Assembly: GCA_004802725.1 (NCBI GenBank)
Contig: SGPM01000095.1
Span: 21,362 to 85,361, forward strand
Source of the DNA: Antrodiella citrinella
Taxonomy: Eukaryota; Basidiomycota; Agaricomycetes; Polyporales; Steccherinaceae
Direction: 5' to 3'
Length of the DNA: 64,000 bases
The notes under the pieces are model-generated. The model made no database searches and was not told the DNA's origin. It saw nothing but the letters and a program-made list of their open reading frames with translations. Below, one piece after another: positions 10,874-22,473 of the stretch (its first letter is position 1; every line of letters begins with the position of its first letter). Both the position numbers and the translations under genes were made by a program.

Positions 10874-13588
10874 TGTTTTAAGAGCGCGTTTCTGGAGAGA
10901 AGGTTTTGGAAGTGACTGAGCAGAAAAGAACGTGAATCCGGAGGGGTGGATCTGAAGAGCAGCCGGGAACTTTCTGGATCGATGAGAGGTGGGCTGTCGT
11001 GAGAGCAGAAATTAGAGTTGGACGATGCGATATAATAGCGTAGATCGCTGTAGCTGTAGTTGCGTTTGGCACAGAGACGGGCTCTGGGAGGAGGAGAGGT
11101 AAGGTAAAAGGGTCTATGGCGGGTGGCGAGTCGAGACTTTGTTTTAGGAAAAAGACAAACGCTTCGCTCGACGCCTTCACTCTGATCTCCCATGGCTGTC
11201 GGCATTTGCCGATCTGGCCCGCTCGGTAGGGTCGCACCAAAAATATCTGTGGCGAGTCTCTTGACTCTCCAGCGTTCGAGGAGCTCGTAGCCATGGTCAC
11301 GGCGATCTGGTTTGCGGGATGCGGTCGTCCAAATCGCTAGGACTCTGTACGGACATCGCGTTGTATCGTCTTGGACAATGTTCACACCGATACCATCAAG
11401 CCTGGTCGAAGTCTCACCTGTTTGGTCGTTGTTCCTAGCCAGCGAGGACGCGGGTATGTATACGGTCGAGGTTGTCGAGGACTGACGAAATCGACCCATG
11501 CCAATAGGTTTGAATTCACACGCCGCACAGAGGACCCTCTCTCCAGATCAACGCCATTCTTTCGCTGACCCACATAGGCAGCCTCAACCCGGATTTGTCC
11601 AGAAGCACCCACCAGCTCTGATACTTCCTGCCTTGATTTCTTCCGCTAATAGTCAGTACCTTGGGGATGCGGCAAAGCTTACTCAAGACAGCATGCAGAT
11701 GGACGAAAGAGGGCACAGCGGGTCGACCCATATCCTCGGACTCGGAGTTATGTTCGAAATCACCATCACCTCAGCAGCAGGGAACAATCGTCACGGTTTG
11801 GGTACGAGGTGTTTCCTGTTCATGTCTGGACTGTACTGTTTTGCTGGACAACCAGTGTCTTCTTGAACGGAGCTTCAGGACCCAGTTTATCTCATGACAT
11901 GCGTTCCATCATGTTGGAACATGTGGTGGACAAATAACGTTGGACATGTCGATATGGTCAAGGCTGACCCGCTCAGTCGCTACGCATGCCGTCTCTTCAG
12001 ACTGGCCCACGTGGATATAGCGCAAGTCGCTCCCTCTGTCGGTCCACTTTTGCCACAACCCTCACGAGACGTGCTGCCACCGTACTTCGGTTCCTGTCCA
12101 GGCTTGGCCAATGGATCATGCCGCTCCCAGCTAGATTTCCTCTGTGCATGTTGGAGATTAGTGCTGTATGTATTGTGTTGTTCGCCCGTCGTCGATAGAT
12201 TGAGATCCACCCGGGAAATCTATGCATGTGAGGCGCTGATCATTTTCTCCAGTGCAGATCTGACCGCTCTACTTAGATTCCTCCGTTGGGCCGCCGGTCT
12301 CTTTCTATCATGTTCAGAGGCACGGGAGAAATTTCAATATGTTCCAATACATATCCCTTTCACGGGTCGGCGACCTGCGCAGAATGCCATCCATGCTACC
12401 CCGCTAACTGACACGCCGCCCTCATCTCTCTGCGTCTCGTGTCGATCACACACCCTGTATCAGGTCGCTGTCGGGTCACAACTCACCCGGAGAACAAGCC
12501 CACCCCACCGATGTCACCCGTCCCCCAGAACATCGCCGGGCGTGCATACACACGTACGGCTCTGGTGCGCCGGAAACCATGGCCCGTCAACATTCCGTGT
12601 GCGACCACGTCGGGGATCCGGTACACAAGCACGACGGCATGCGGCATGCCACCGCGTCCTCGGACGCGCGCGCGCGCACTAGCCCAAGGGCGACTGCGAA
12701 CGTTCTGCCACTCTCGGACGCTCAGGCGGGGTGCGCGATCGCAATGATGATTCTGATTTCACAACTCGGGGGCTCCTCCTTTCGTCCATCCGTTACGGTT
12801 CTGTCGTAGGAGGGGGAACGTTCACCCTCGAGCTGCTCACACGCACGTTCACCTTCCCTCCTCTGAGGCGTGAAAAAATACAAATGATACTTGATAACTG
12901 AGCGGAACTGAGGTCGGCCATACCGGTGTACGGCAGGGGGTGCTGACTTTGAGAGGCCTTCGACTGTTAGCTTCGTGTGGTCCACGGCTTCTGCGGCGAC
13001 GACGCCCACCGGCTATCGGATCGGGCGAGCACACGAGCTGGTCTTTTATCGAGGCTCATCGTCGTCAACTTATCGACCGTATTAACATCGACGGTGCAAA
13101 GTTCATACCGCCGTGACACGTTACTGGGTCTCTCATGTGAAAAGTGCTAGCCAAGGATCACAGTTGTCATTGCGATTCATTATTCCGTTATCACTCTGTG
13201 CGAAGCAAGGGCGTGTGGTGTGAATGAATACTATATCCGGTGCTAGTTCTACGCTAACTTATTACCGTACATCGCTCGGCCTGCGCTTGAGAATGTACCA
13301 GATAACGATCCTATTGACTATGTTACACGATTATAATGATGGCAATTACGTCCCGAGAGAGATAGAGACAAGCCAGACCGAGAGCGAAATAACAGGGTGA
13401 ATGCGAGAGCGGTTGCAGAGAGAAAAATGCGAGTGGGAATGCAAGGAGAGCCTGAGAGAGCGAACGAACGACCACAGAGAACAGAGAGCACGAAAGCGAA
13501 TGAGGGCGGAACGAAATTTGTAATGGCATGACGAATAGTAGCGAAGGCATGACGGTGCACACAGCAGGCAGGAGGCACGAAAGTGGAC
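10874..13588. other. Long intergenic region without a convincing gene
   Basis: 2.7 kb between the eIF4E start and the 3' end of the gene at 13589-14850. It must hold the eIF4E promoter. Open frames exist, the longest on the plus strand at 11894-12682, but their translations are Cys/Arg/Ser-rich with no family resemblance, so I do not call them. Visible structure: an alternating GC run (ACGCGCGCGCGCGCAC) at 12664-12679 and a purine-rich stretch downstream of 13350. A small-exon gene or noncoding RNA cannot be excluded. Confidence 0.4.
13350..13520 (-). repeat. Polypurine tract (plus strand) in 3' UTR
   Basis: The plus strand carries an irregular run of GAGA, AGAGCGA and GAACGA units just downstream of the stop of the minus-strand gene at 13589. 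In its transcript this is a CU-rich 3' UTR segment. It is low-complexity rather than a true tandem array. Confidence 0.5.
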
Positions 13589-14850
13589 TTAGGCATTGAT
13601 GTTGAGCCCCATCATGGGCGCGGCGACGGAGTTGCGCTTGACCTCCGGCATCTGGATATTCACGGGGATATTCCGAGCTACGATCTGCTCCTGCAGGTCG
13701 AGGAACTAGAGTGCACAATTGAACGACGGCGGAGATGGCAGATATTCTGGAAATAAGCTTACGTCCTGCTCCTCTTCAAGGATTTGTTCATTCAGCTTCT
13801 TGGCCTCGTCTTGCATGTGTACGAGCATCGTCTATAGTACGATGTCAGCGTGTGTAGCGCGGCAGCATAAACGAATTCCTTACCCTGATAGAGCGGCTGT
13901 TCAGTCCTTTGTAGGAAGCAATACGTTCTAGCGAGACGGGATCCTTCCCAACAAGGCGAAGCTGCTCGTGAAGCCAGAGAATGTATTTCTCAAGACATTC
14001 AAGATAGTGCCTCTTCTTGTCATGAGACGTGATGCTATCCCTGAACACGCATGGGGTCAGCGACTAAGAATGCGCCACACCCGAGTCCATGTACTTACGG
14101 ATCAGTAGGCTGGAAGTGAACGTTGTCAGCGACAGATCTGAAGTACGCCTTGCGCTGGTTCTCAGGTCTGACAGCGCCCTGGCCAGACTGTTTCTTGCGG
14201 CTAGAGCTGCGGCTCTTCGTCTTCGGGTTGGTATCCGGCGCGGTGTGGTCGTCCTGTAGCTGCGTGTGCTTGTGCAGCGAGGTGGCTTGGGCAGAATGGC
14301 GGTCGCGCACAGCGAGGTCGTTCAAGAGATCGCACGGAGTGGGGAACATGACCTGCGGCGTGTGAACGTATTGATCTGGGTGCGCCTGGGATGCGCCTGG
14401 GGAGGGACTAGCCAGAGACGCGCCCGACGGCTGGTCGGCGCTGGAGACAGAGGCGGGTTGGGAGAACGAGGGCGCAGGCGTCTGCTGGGACGCGTTTTCG
14501 GGGAGCGAGGGCAAAAGGGTGGAATACGCGGATACGGGGATGGGAGAATGGATGTGGACGGAGTGGTCCTGCTCTGGGTATTGCATATTCAGATGTGTGT
14601 GGGTGTAGTCCTGGACGGGGTTAGGCTGGGGGTAGAAGGGATAGCCATGGTAGTGGGCTTGATAGTGGAGAAAGGGAGGGGGTGCAGGCTGATACGCTTG
14701 GACGTGGTTGTGGCTCGGAGGAGGGTGCGCCAACTCTGGATGGTACGGCGGTAGGTACGACTGGGACGCTGCAGATGAGTGGACTGACTGAAGGACAGCA
14801 GACACGTGACTTACAGGATACGAGATACGTTCGTTGGAGTAGTAGTCCAT
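13589..14850 (-). CDS. Fungal protein of unknown family, paralog A of a divergent pair
   Basis: Exons 14850-14099, 14040-13884 (157 bp), 13831-13763 (69 bp) and 13705-13589 give 364 residues. The first 220 residues are Pro, Ser, His, Gln and Tyr-rich and probably disordered; a basic patch SRSSSRKKQ precedes the conserved part. From about residue 233 (RKAYFRSVADN) to 335 lies a module shared with the neighbour at 15806: a helix KRHYLECLEKYILWLHEQL, the sequence SYKGLNSRS at 293-301, and a heptad-like helix (LVHMQDEAKKLNEQIL). Intron phases 2,0,0 and exon 2/3 lengths equal those of the neighbour. I do not recognise the family. The layout (disordered activator-like arm, basic patch, helices) suggests a nuclear regulator, which is inference only. 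Confidence 0.85.
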
Positions 14851-15805
14851 GGCGAGAGCAGGAAGATGGGATGGCGGAGTGAGATGGACGCGTTAAGTAG
14901 CGTGCGGGTGGGAGGAGTGGAGCTGTTAAACGTACGGTGAATGTGTGTGCGCGATCGACATCGCAGATGCGGCGTGTTCCACAGATTGCACACTAGATCT
15001 GCCATCCAAGGCCACTGTTCGGCTCCTCCTGCCTCCTCTTTGGCAATCCTCACATCCCAGCCCACCCGTTTCCTTCGCACCCTCCCGCCGGTACTCGTCC
15101 TGCACGTCGTCGTCTCAGTTCCACGCGCCGCTAGTACAGACAGAGCGGAGGGGAGTGTCCTACGACGACGATGCCCTGTAAGAAGACGCAGGCCTTCTTC
15201 GCCGCGGAAAGAAGTCAGCACCATCACTGCAATATGCTCGCATCCGGCTCACTCACCTTGCCATCCTCCCGGACCCGCCCTCCATTGGTCCATGTCCCGT
15301 CCGATTTCTGCGCACTCTTCTGAGCGCACCGTGCATTCGAGCTCACATCATCGCGGAGTTCCAACACGGCACCTGATTGGTCCATACAACTCTTTATTCA
15401 AACCCAGCTGCCGTTTGCCGGCTCGTCCTCTGTAAGTAGTGTTAGACACGCTACAACGTGGCCTCGTCCCTCGGGTTTACGCGAACGACTGGGATGGGCT
15501 GTGCGTCGCCTGGAACGACTAATAGGCAGCAGCGTGCCTAAACCCAGACCCCCGCGAGCCGCAGATCCCGTCCAGTACAGACTTGCCCTTGCTCATTTCG
15601 TACGTCATCAGCGGGGCGACATCGAACGCCACCTCTCTTGACAGCCTGATTTACTTCTGTCAATCTTTCCTCAACCTCCTTCCCAATTAGGTCATCTACA
15701 ATGTATGTTGCATTTATTTTTCGTGAGCCTACGCCCGTCGTTTCGTACGTATAAGTACTCTCTCCGCCCCGCCGAGACAGCCATCAACCACTTCTCTGCC
15801 CCGCC
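14851..15805. promoter_or_regulatory. Shared divergent promoter of the unknown paralog pair
   Basis: 955 bp between the two start codons. Pyrimidine-rich stretches lie upstream of 15806 (about 15645-15690 and 15770-15800), a pattern common in fungal 5' UTRs. A short upstream ATG occurs near 15700. No coding exon is convincing, although an open plus-strand frame spans 14941-15435. Confidence 0.5.
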
Positions 15806-17103
15806 ATGTCTTCGCCAATCTCACCCGCCTCCCATGTCTCGCCCACCGTCAGCCCTGCTCTCGCCTCCTCGCCCGCGTCGCAGGCACAACCCGCTCTGAG
15901 ACCAGACCTGCGTCTCGACCTCTCTGCCGTACCCGTTGGCTCGATCCATGCAGGGACGCCGCAGTACACTCCTGCCACTGCCACGAGTGCTGGCTCCCAG
16001 TCGCCGAGTTCCCCCAGTTCAGTCGGCAGCCTCCCCACACCTTCTGACACCTTCATGACGCCCATCTATCCTACTACCAATAGCTTTCACATGCCTCTCA
16101 AGTCTCACGCACCGCCGTCCTACTGTGCAAATAGTTTACAAAGGTCGCAAGGACCAGCTCCTCTCCCCTTCCCCATTGTCCGCAAGCTTAGCATCGCAAG
16201 TTCAGCATCGTCCTCCTCCGAGTCTCCGACTTCGCCTGGCTCGCCTGGCATGGAGCCCGATGCGTCGTACCGATTCCCACCTCTCCCTGCCCACACCCCT
16301 GCCTCCGGTGTCGTGAGGTCTCAGTCGTCAAGTTCGTACCGTATCGTGCATCCCTCTGTCGGGCCCGCAGCGACTATCGCTGCCGGCGGGAGAGTGACCA
16401 TCTCCCACCCGTACGCGAGGCTGCACGCCAAAAATCATGACAGTGGCGGCACGTCTAAGCGCAGACGCATGTGGAGCCACGCGCTCGAGAAGTCGGTGTT
16501 CACGCCACATGAGCTGTGAGTTGTTGAAACGCCTATTCACCGGAGTATGGGCTGACAGAGTTTGGACAGATCGACCGTCGGTGCGCCGCACAGACGCACC
16601 ATATACACGGCAAGCATGGAGGCTCACGTGGACGGGCTGCATGCCCAGCTCCTCGAGTACGCGCTGTTCCCTGTTCCTTTCGAACAGCTGGAAGCGTACC
16701 GGGGTTTGAATTCCAAGACGGCTAAAGTGCGTTTCGCCTCGGCGTCCTCCATGTATGAAGTGTAATCTTTCCTTTGCGCAGAGCATGGTAGCGGGCCTAC
16801 AGAAAGACATGAACGATATGAAAGTCAAGCTTCTCGAGCTCCAGCGTGTGGTAAGTCGAGCGCTCTTGCTAGGTCGTCTCTGATTCGAGGCTTATTATTT
16901 ATCACCAGAACCACACTTTGCGGAGTTGCACCACGGCATTCAATAAATTGCACGAATACGCACCTTCCTACGCGTCTTCTGCACCAGGAGCGTCGAACTC
17001 TGGTCGACTTCCAGTGATGGGGAGGACCCCGCCGCGCCGGCATTCTCTTGGGACATCCGAGTACCCGTACTCTGGAGCCTTTGGAGGCACCTGTGCCCGT
17101 TGA
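15806..17103 (+). CDS. Fungal protein of unknown family, paralog B of a divergent pair
   Basis: Exons 15806-16515, 16570-16726 (157 bp), 16782-16850 (69 bp) and 16909-17103 give 376 residues. The first 215 residues are Ser/Pro/Ala-rich and low complexity. After TSKRRRMWSHALEK (about 216) comes the module shared with the 13589-14850 gene: HRRTIYTASMEAHVDGLHAQL, AYRGLNSKTAK at 279-289, then a helix QKDMNDMKVKLLELQ, and in exon 4 a Ser/Arg/Pro tail. Sequence conservation with paralog A is strongest at Y-[KR]-G-L-N-S-[RK]-[ST]. Intron phases (2,0,0) and internal exon lengths are identical, so the two arose by duplication. Function unknown. Confidence 0.85.
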
Positions 17104-17935
17104 TCTGCATGGAGTCTTGTGACTTGGGGGTTTTTCATTGGAAGTATAGCAGTTTGATAATGGGGTTTTACTCTATTCACTTGTGTTTCCCGCCTGTGGC
17201 GGTTAAGGTTTGCAAGCAGTTGTATTGTACAGGAGTCGAGAAGTAGATTACACGGGTGAATTAATCAGTGGACGCACTCTTTCGTAGGAAGGAGAGATCT
17301 ATGGGAGCCCCATAAATCTGACGTGGGTTGCTTCGGGCGCGCGACACCCGAAGAGGCGAGTGCGAGAGCAGAGGATCTGCGTCGAGCTAATTGGGACTGC
17401 TCGGTGCTCGGGTGAGACAAGGATCCGGGGGAACTGGCGTGGAGAGGACCGGAGCTGTCATCCGGAGGTTGTCCGCTACGAGAAAGAGCTCAGGAACGGG
17501 CGGATCCTCGTCAGCCCAAAGGGGCCTTCGATCACAGGTCAACGGCTCGCGGGAAGACGCCGCACGCTCCCGAGACTCGGTTGTAGTTGTCGTGTTGGGC
17601 CCGAGAGGTAATGAATCGATCTGAGATCCAGGACAAGTGGGGGCGACGACCTAATCTCTGGAGTGATGGTCAGATTTTCCTCGAGTTTATCGTTAATTGG
17701 AAGCTGTCCCAATGACGTACGTACTGCATCGAACGACGCAGCAAGCCTGAGCTGCAACAGACAGAAGAACGGCAATAAATATTCATGAAAGGTTACAAGA
17801 AACGCAGGATTACGCAGCGGCTTAACTTGAGCTTCGCTACGACTCTGAAATACACGGTACTCTCCCTGTGAGCAACCATCAGTGCTTTGTCGTCGACGTA
17901 CCATCGCCCGACGTACCATCTACTGCCAACGCATC
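17104..17935. other. Intergenic between two convergent genes
   Basis: 832 bp between the stop of paralog B and the stop of the SPF30-like gene. Both 3' UTRs should lie here. Short open frames around 17360-17620 have no support. No repeat seen. Confidence 0.5.
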
Positions 17936-18705
17936 TCATGGATTCGCCTCTGCCGTAGGATCGAACTTGTGCTTTCCTCTGGCCGCAACCTCCGTCATCC
18001 CCTTCCCACTCCCCGTCACCCCAACTGCAACCGTCCCGTCAGCCATGCCACCGCCCAGAGTATCACAGACGGACCTCTTCCCAGCGGGTTTTCTGGTGTC
18101 TTGAATATACTCGTGCCCGCCACACCAGCAATGTGCACACCCTTCTTTTCCGACTTCTTGGCAAACTTCTGCCAAGTCGCCTGTTTCGCCGTCTGCTCCT
18201 TCGCCTTCGTCGCCTTCACCTCCAGCTTCTTCTCGTTCTTCTTCTTCTTCTTTTCCCGCTCCTCCTCCTCCTCCTTCGTCAGCTTCCGCTTGTTCGACAT
18301 CGCCATCGGCGCAGTGTAGTTCGCCGGTATCGCCTTCATCTGCGACGAGTTCACCAACTCGGTCGAATTGTACCCCTTGAACACCACGCTGTACACCCGG
18401 TTGTCCACAGAGCCACCCACAGACGCAATCCGCGCTGCGTACCACTGCCCGTCGCCCGAGTACTTGGCGAGGCAGTCGTCGCCCGCCGACCACGTCTTTG
18501 ACGACGCCGCACCCACCGCCGCCTTTCGTGAGCTCTCCGCTTTCGACGAGGAGGCCTGTTCGGCGACGATGGCTGCCTGGGTCAGCTCAATGAGCTCCTT
18601 CAGCTCGTTGCGGAGGGTCACGAGCCCATCGTTGTCGGGGTCTGCTTCGAGCGTAGTCTCCACTTGAGAAAGCTGCACTTGATACGTCTCCAGATCCTTG
18701 TCCAT
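17936..18705 (-). CDS. SPF30/SMNDC1-like Tudor splicing factor
   Basis: SPF30 is a Tudor-domain protein that helps assemble the U4/U6.U5 tri-snRNP. Exons 18705-18075 and 18024-17936 (50-nt intron) give 239 residues. The N-terminus is a helical region, followed by a Tudor domain at about 72-127 (WSAGDDCLAKYSGDGQWYAA, then YSVVFKGYNSTELV), a Lys/Glu-rich helix, WQKFAKKSEKK, and a conserved tail SIFKTPENP ... VGVTGSGKGMT, which matches the end of fungal SPF30 proteins. The ATG at 18705 (MDKDLETYQ) is chosen; there is no ATG upstream in frame. It is divergent from IMP1 with about 190 bp between starts. Confidence 0.88.
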
Positions 18706-18894
18706 GGTGTGTTGTTGAAGGACAATGTCAGAGTGTCGGGATCTGCGCACAGGTCAAAGTGTAGAATAAGGAGCTTGAGCCGTTGACTGACGCTGACGAT
18801 GTATCGGGCGCTTGAACTGCCGCCCGACCCAATTCCCGCTTCTGAGCTTGAGCTGCTATGTAGTTCGACTACTCATGGGTGTCGGTCACCAACC

Positions 18895-19614
18895 ATGCAG
18901 AATCTATGGCGAACGGCTTCTCGCAAACTTCAACCGTGGTCTACGAAGGAAGGAATGAAATTCCTAGCGAAAAGAGGTGCCATATTGACTTGTCACGTAC
19001 GCACCTTCCTTTCCTCGTTTCTATGACTGCTCTGAAACTTGAATTCGCCACAGTTCGTGAACGCTGGGTGTGCTCTCCACTTGTTTTCGCAACATGTCGG
19101 CTGGATTCATCAGGTGCGCCATGCTACACTCTCGTCTTTCGTTCACTAACACCGTCGCACGCACAGATGGCCGGCCCGTCCATGCTACCCACACTCGCGA
19201 ATAGCGGAGAATGGATCATCCAAAGTCAAGTGTCCGACCCGCACAAACTCTCTCGAGGCGATCTCGTCATCTACGCATCCCCTCTCCACCCCAAACGCAT
19301 TGTCTGCAAACGCCTCCTTGGGCTTCCGGGGGACGTTGTTTGCGTTGACCCGACAGGCGACATGGCGCCTTCTACAGAACATGTCATCGTACCGAAAGGG
19401 CATATGTGGATGATTGGCGACAATTCAGAGTTTGCGAGGGATTCCAGGACATATGGGCCTGTGTCTATGGCGTTGGTGAAGGGGAAGCTGGTTGCACGCG
19501 TGCGTAATGAGTCTTGTTACGAAATAACCTCCAACGTTGACACGTCTTCTCTCCCAGTGCTGGCCTCCTTCCGCCTTCACAATCTTCCACAGTAACTTTG
19601 AATACATTGATTAA
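18895..19614 (+). CDS. IMP1: Mitochondrial inner membrane protease subunit 1 (IMP1)
   Basis: A signal-peptidase-type serine/lysine protease that removes inner-membrane sorting signals on the intermembrane-space side. Proposed exons 18895-18996, 19054-19113, 19167-19499 and 19558-19614 give 183 residues. Visible: a hydrophobic stretch AGCALHLFSQHVGWI, the nucleophile motif GPSMLPT (Ser59), RIVCKRLLGLPGD with the catalytic Lys (probably Lys102), and GDNSEFARDSRTYGPV. The SRTYGPV form favours IMP1 over IMP2. After the last intron the protein continues as CWPPS, as in other IMP1 tails. The exact first exon is the least certain point; an in-frame ATG also exists at 18799. Confidence 0.85.
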
Positions 19615-19663
19615 CCTCGTTGCATTAGATTTAGCAAATCACGCATAAACCGCCACCACTGCC

Positions 19664-20723
19664 TCACTGCGAGAAGTTCATCGAATAGCCTCCTGAACCG
19701 TTTGGTGTGAATTGGAAGTTATTAGTTGACAGGCCGAAGTTGCCTGCGCAAGAACAGTCAGTCCCTGTTTGTGTGATTGCATGCTCAAGACGCACCGAGG
19801 AAACTGTTCCCGAGCCCCTTCAACTTCTCCAACATCTCTGCTGTTTCCCGCTTCTGCGCAGCTTCCGCACGGGGCTTCAACGATGCCAAAGCGCGTTTGA
19901 TCTGCGGGACTTGTGGGGAATCGGATGGGAGGAGTACAAGTAGCTTTGTATAATCTAGTGCAGTGTTAGATAAACGCCTTTGATATGTTTGTAGCTGCGT
20001 TGTGGCGTACCTTCTTGTGCACTTGAGAGACCCGACCATGTCCCGAGCTGCTCGTTCGACGCCGCCCGTCTCTGCAAAGCCCGCACATACACCGGATCGT
20101 CTTTCAATGCTGCGCAACAGTCTTGTTCAGTACCACTACCAACGCCGAAGTAGGGCCGAACCGACCTTCCGAGCATGCAACCACGACCTCTTTATGATCA
20201 CCCTGCCACCCTCGATCAGATACGTCTCTCCAAGAGTTGGAAAGGACGGAAGGCTCACCAGCTTCACATAACACGCCCCGATATTGGAGTTCATCACAGC
20301 CCTCGCCTTCGCACACTCCCGTTCCAGTTCACTCAACTCCACCGGCGGTTCCAGTACCGGCAAACTCGACTCGGGCACCTCATCATCTTCCTCATCGTCC
20401 CTCGCCTTCCCTTTCCCTTTCCCGTCTTCCCGTTCCTGTTCCTGCAATCGTGCGGGGCGCGGGAGCTTGCGTTTGGGCAGCCGGCCTAGCGCGCTGCGGT
20501 ACACGCCCAACGCTTCGTGCCATGATTGGTTCTTGAAGTGCTCGTTGCCTTCGAGTTTGAGCGTGTTGGCTTCGACTAAGAGGTCCTGGAGATAGGTGAG
20601 TGGCCACAGCGAAGCGACGTGCTACGAAAACGGTACTTTGATCTGCTTATCGTCCAGGTCTTCCGCGTCGTCCTGGACATGATCGTGTTCGGATGGCGGT
20701 GGTAGCGTGGAATTGGAGGCCAT
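19664..20723 (-). CDS. TTC1-like tetratricopeptide repeat protein
   Basis: Six exons, 20723-20637, 20585-20259, 20202-20166 (37 bp), 20109-20011, 19954-19796 and 19743-19664, give 262 residues in frame. TPR units: LKLEGNEHFKNQSWHEAL, then after a charged insertion NSNIGACYVKLGDHKEVVVA, then ALKDDPVYVRALQRRAA. The end (LKGLGNSFLGNFGLSTNNFQF) matches the family typified by human TTC1, a co-chaperone-like adaptor that binds Hsp70/Hsp90 tails. The insertion between the first two repeats is rich in Glu, Lys and Asp. The start lies in a short acidic exon. A divergent SDR gene starts 465 bp away. Confidence 0.87.
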
Positions 20724-21188
20724 TTCGGGTGTCGAGGATGCTGGTAGCTAGGGGGGGGGCGAGAAAATGCCCTGTGAGGATGTAGAACGCCGGTCGGTGT
20801 ACGTACTGTTCAAGTCAAACAACCGCGGACGTCGACGCGGACTCGGAATGCCATTGCCAAATGTTTGTCCACCGATCGAAATGTACGTCACTCAGATTGG
20901 CGCTCAGAAATACGAGATCTATTCCCGGTGTAGATTTAAGCTCGCTTTATTTAATCTTTCCATCCACCACACCTCTCCAAGGACAGCGTCGTGACAGTGC
21001 GTGTCCAAGCATCTCTGTTCCCAGTATTTTCTGACGTTGAGTGGGAATTATTCGCGCTCGTTCCCATCATCAACAAGTCGCGTGAGTACCGTCTCCCTTA
21101 GTATAAAAAAAACCCTTAGCAAACTCGGAACGAACCCGAACTTATCTCAAACCACTTTACAGCCAGACCACGCGTTCTTCTTCGCTCA
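20724..21188. promoter_or_regulatory. Divergent promoter: TTC1-like / SDR
   Basis: 465 bp between two divergent starts. It contains a G9 homopolymer at about 20751-20759. A pyrimidine-rich stretch and an A-run lie upstream of 21189. Confidence 0.5.
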
Positions 21189-22290
21189 ATGATCCACACA
21201 GCCAATATTTCAGATGCGAAATGCATCCTGGTCGTCGGTGCGACCGCAGGCATCGGGCGCGACCTCGCCATCGCTCTGCACGACTTGCCTTCCAGACCCG
21301 TCGTGGTCGTCACTGGCCGTCGTCAGGAGAGGCTCGACGAGCTCAGCAGTGCACACGAGAGGGTCGAGGCCGTGAATTTTGACGTGACCGCTGGTCGCGA
21401 GGAGTTGGAGAAGTTCGTGAAAGACATCACAGCGAAGTATCCTCACGTATGTCGCGAGCTGTGTTTCACGGACGTGCGTACTGATGATTGTGGGTGTGGG
21501 TGTGTAGTTGGATGCCCTTGTTTTTGCGGCCGGTGTCCAGCATGTCTTTAACTTCCACAAGCCGGAGGAAATCGATTTGGATGGTGAGCACTTGGTTATA
21601 CTAGCCTCGGTGGCTCCTTAACCTGACTTCACCAGTGTTCGACGTTGAAATAAATACCAACTACACTTCTATTGCTATCACGACCATCCTACTCCTTCCA
21701 CACTTCTTGAAGCTGAATGTATGCGCCAATTTCCTGGCCGCTCATATGCCGCTCAGAATACTCATATTACAACGAACTAGGCTGAGGGACGCCCCTCTTT
21801 CATCGTCCCTATTTCGTCGGGGCTGGGATTGTGTCCTGCTCCTTGGGTTCCAAACTATGCCGCTACCAAGGCCGCTGTGCATAGTTTCGCTTTATCGTTG
21901 AGCTCCCAGCTGGAGGACACTAATGTCCACGTCATGGAAATAATTCCGCCGTGCGTATTCCACTCCCGTTGTCCTTACGACCGTTTGAGCTGAGTGACCT
22001 GACAGGTTGGTGGAGTCTGAGCTTCATGACCGTCAGTATTTGGTGCCTCTCACGCTGTTTATCAGAGCCTCACACTCATTTGACTCGCAGATCAAGGCAC
22101 GACTCCTCGGCTAAGCAAGGTGTGGATGCCTCTGTCGCAGTTCACACCCCTGGCCGTCGAAGGACTGTTGCGAGGGGACTTGCAAATCGCCATCGGTAAT
22201 TCGCATAAGGTTTGGGAGAGGTTTGACAAGGAAAAGGTGGTCGCGGTCGCAGAGGAGCGGCAGCGCGCAAACCATATCAAGAAGGACTAG
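21189..22290 (+). CDS. Short-chain dehydrogenase/reductase (DltE-like)
   Basis: NAD(P)-dependent oxidoreductase of the classical SDR fold. Exons 21189-21446, 21508-21583, 21636-21718, 21781-21950, 22006-22031 (26 bp) and 22091-22290 give 270 residues. Cofactor loop: VVGATAGIGRDLA, Gly17-Gly23. Catalytic residues: Ser151/Ser152 in PISSGLG, and YAATK (Tyr165, Lys169). The segment VFAAGVQHVFNF is the usual NAG-region variant. The small internal exons keep the frame exactly. Length and the short C-terminus fit the DltE-like subgroup; the substrate cannot be told. A conserved helix near the end contains VWERFDKEKV. Confidence 0.87.
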
Positions 22291-22473
22291 GAAGCATATG
22301 ATCATGGGCTGCAAAAGTAGAAAGGTACATGCGACTATTTACACTATACACCCGAGGAACTAAAAGTAAAGACTATAACAGATCGTAGAAGAAATATGGA
22401 CATCAAGATATGTAGAGCAGTCAAGAAAATATTATATCAGTGTATATGATATTAGAAATATCCGACCTTTCCC

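Noticed and set aside
11894..12682. A 262-codon plus-strand open frame
   Set aside because: Composition is Cys/Arg/Ser-rich with no domain, no intron pattern and no known similarity; likely chance in GC-rich DNA.
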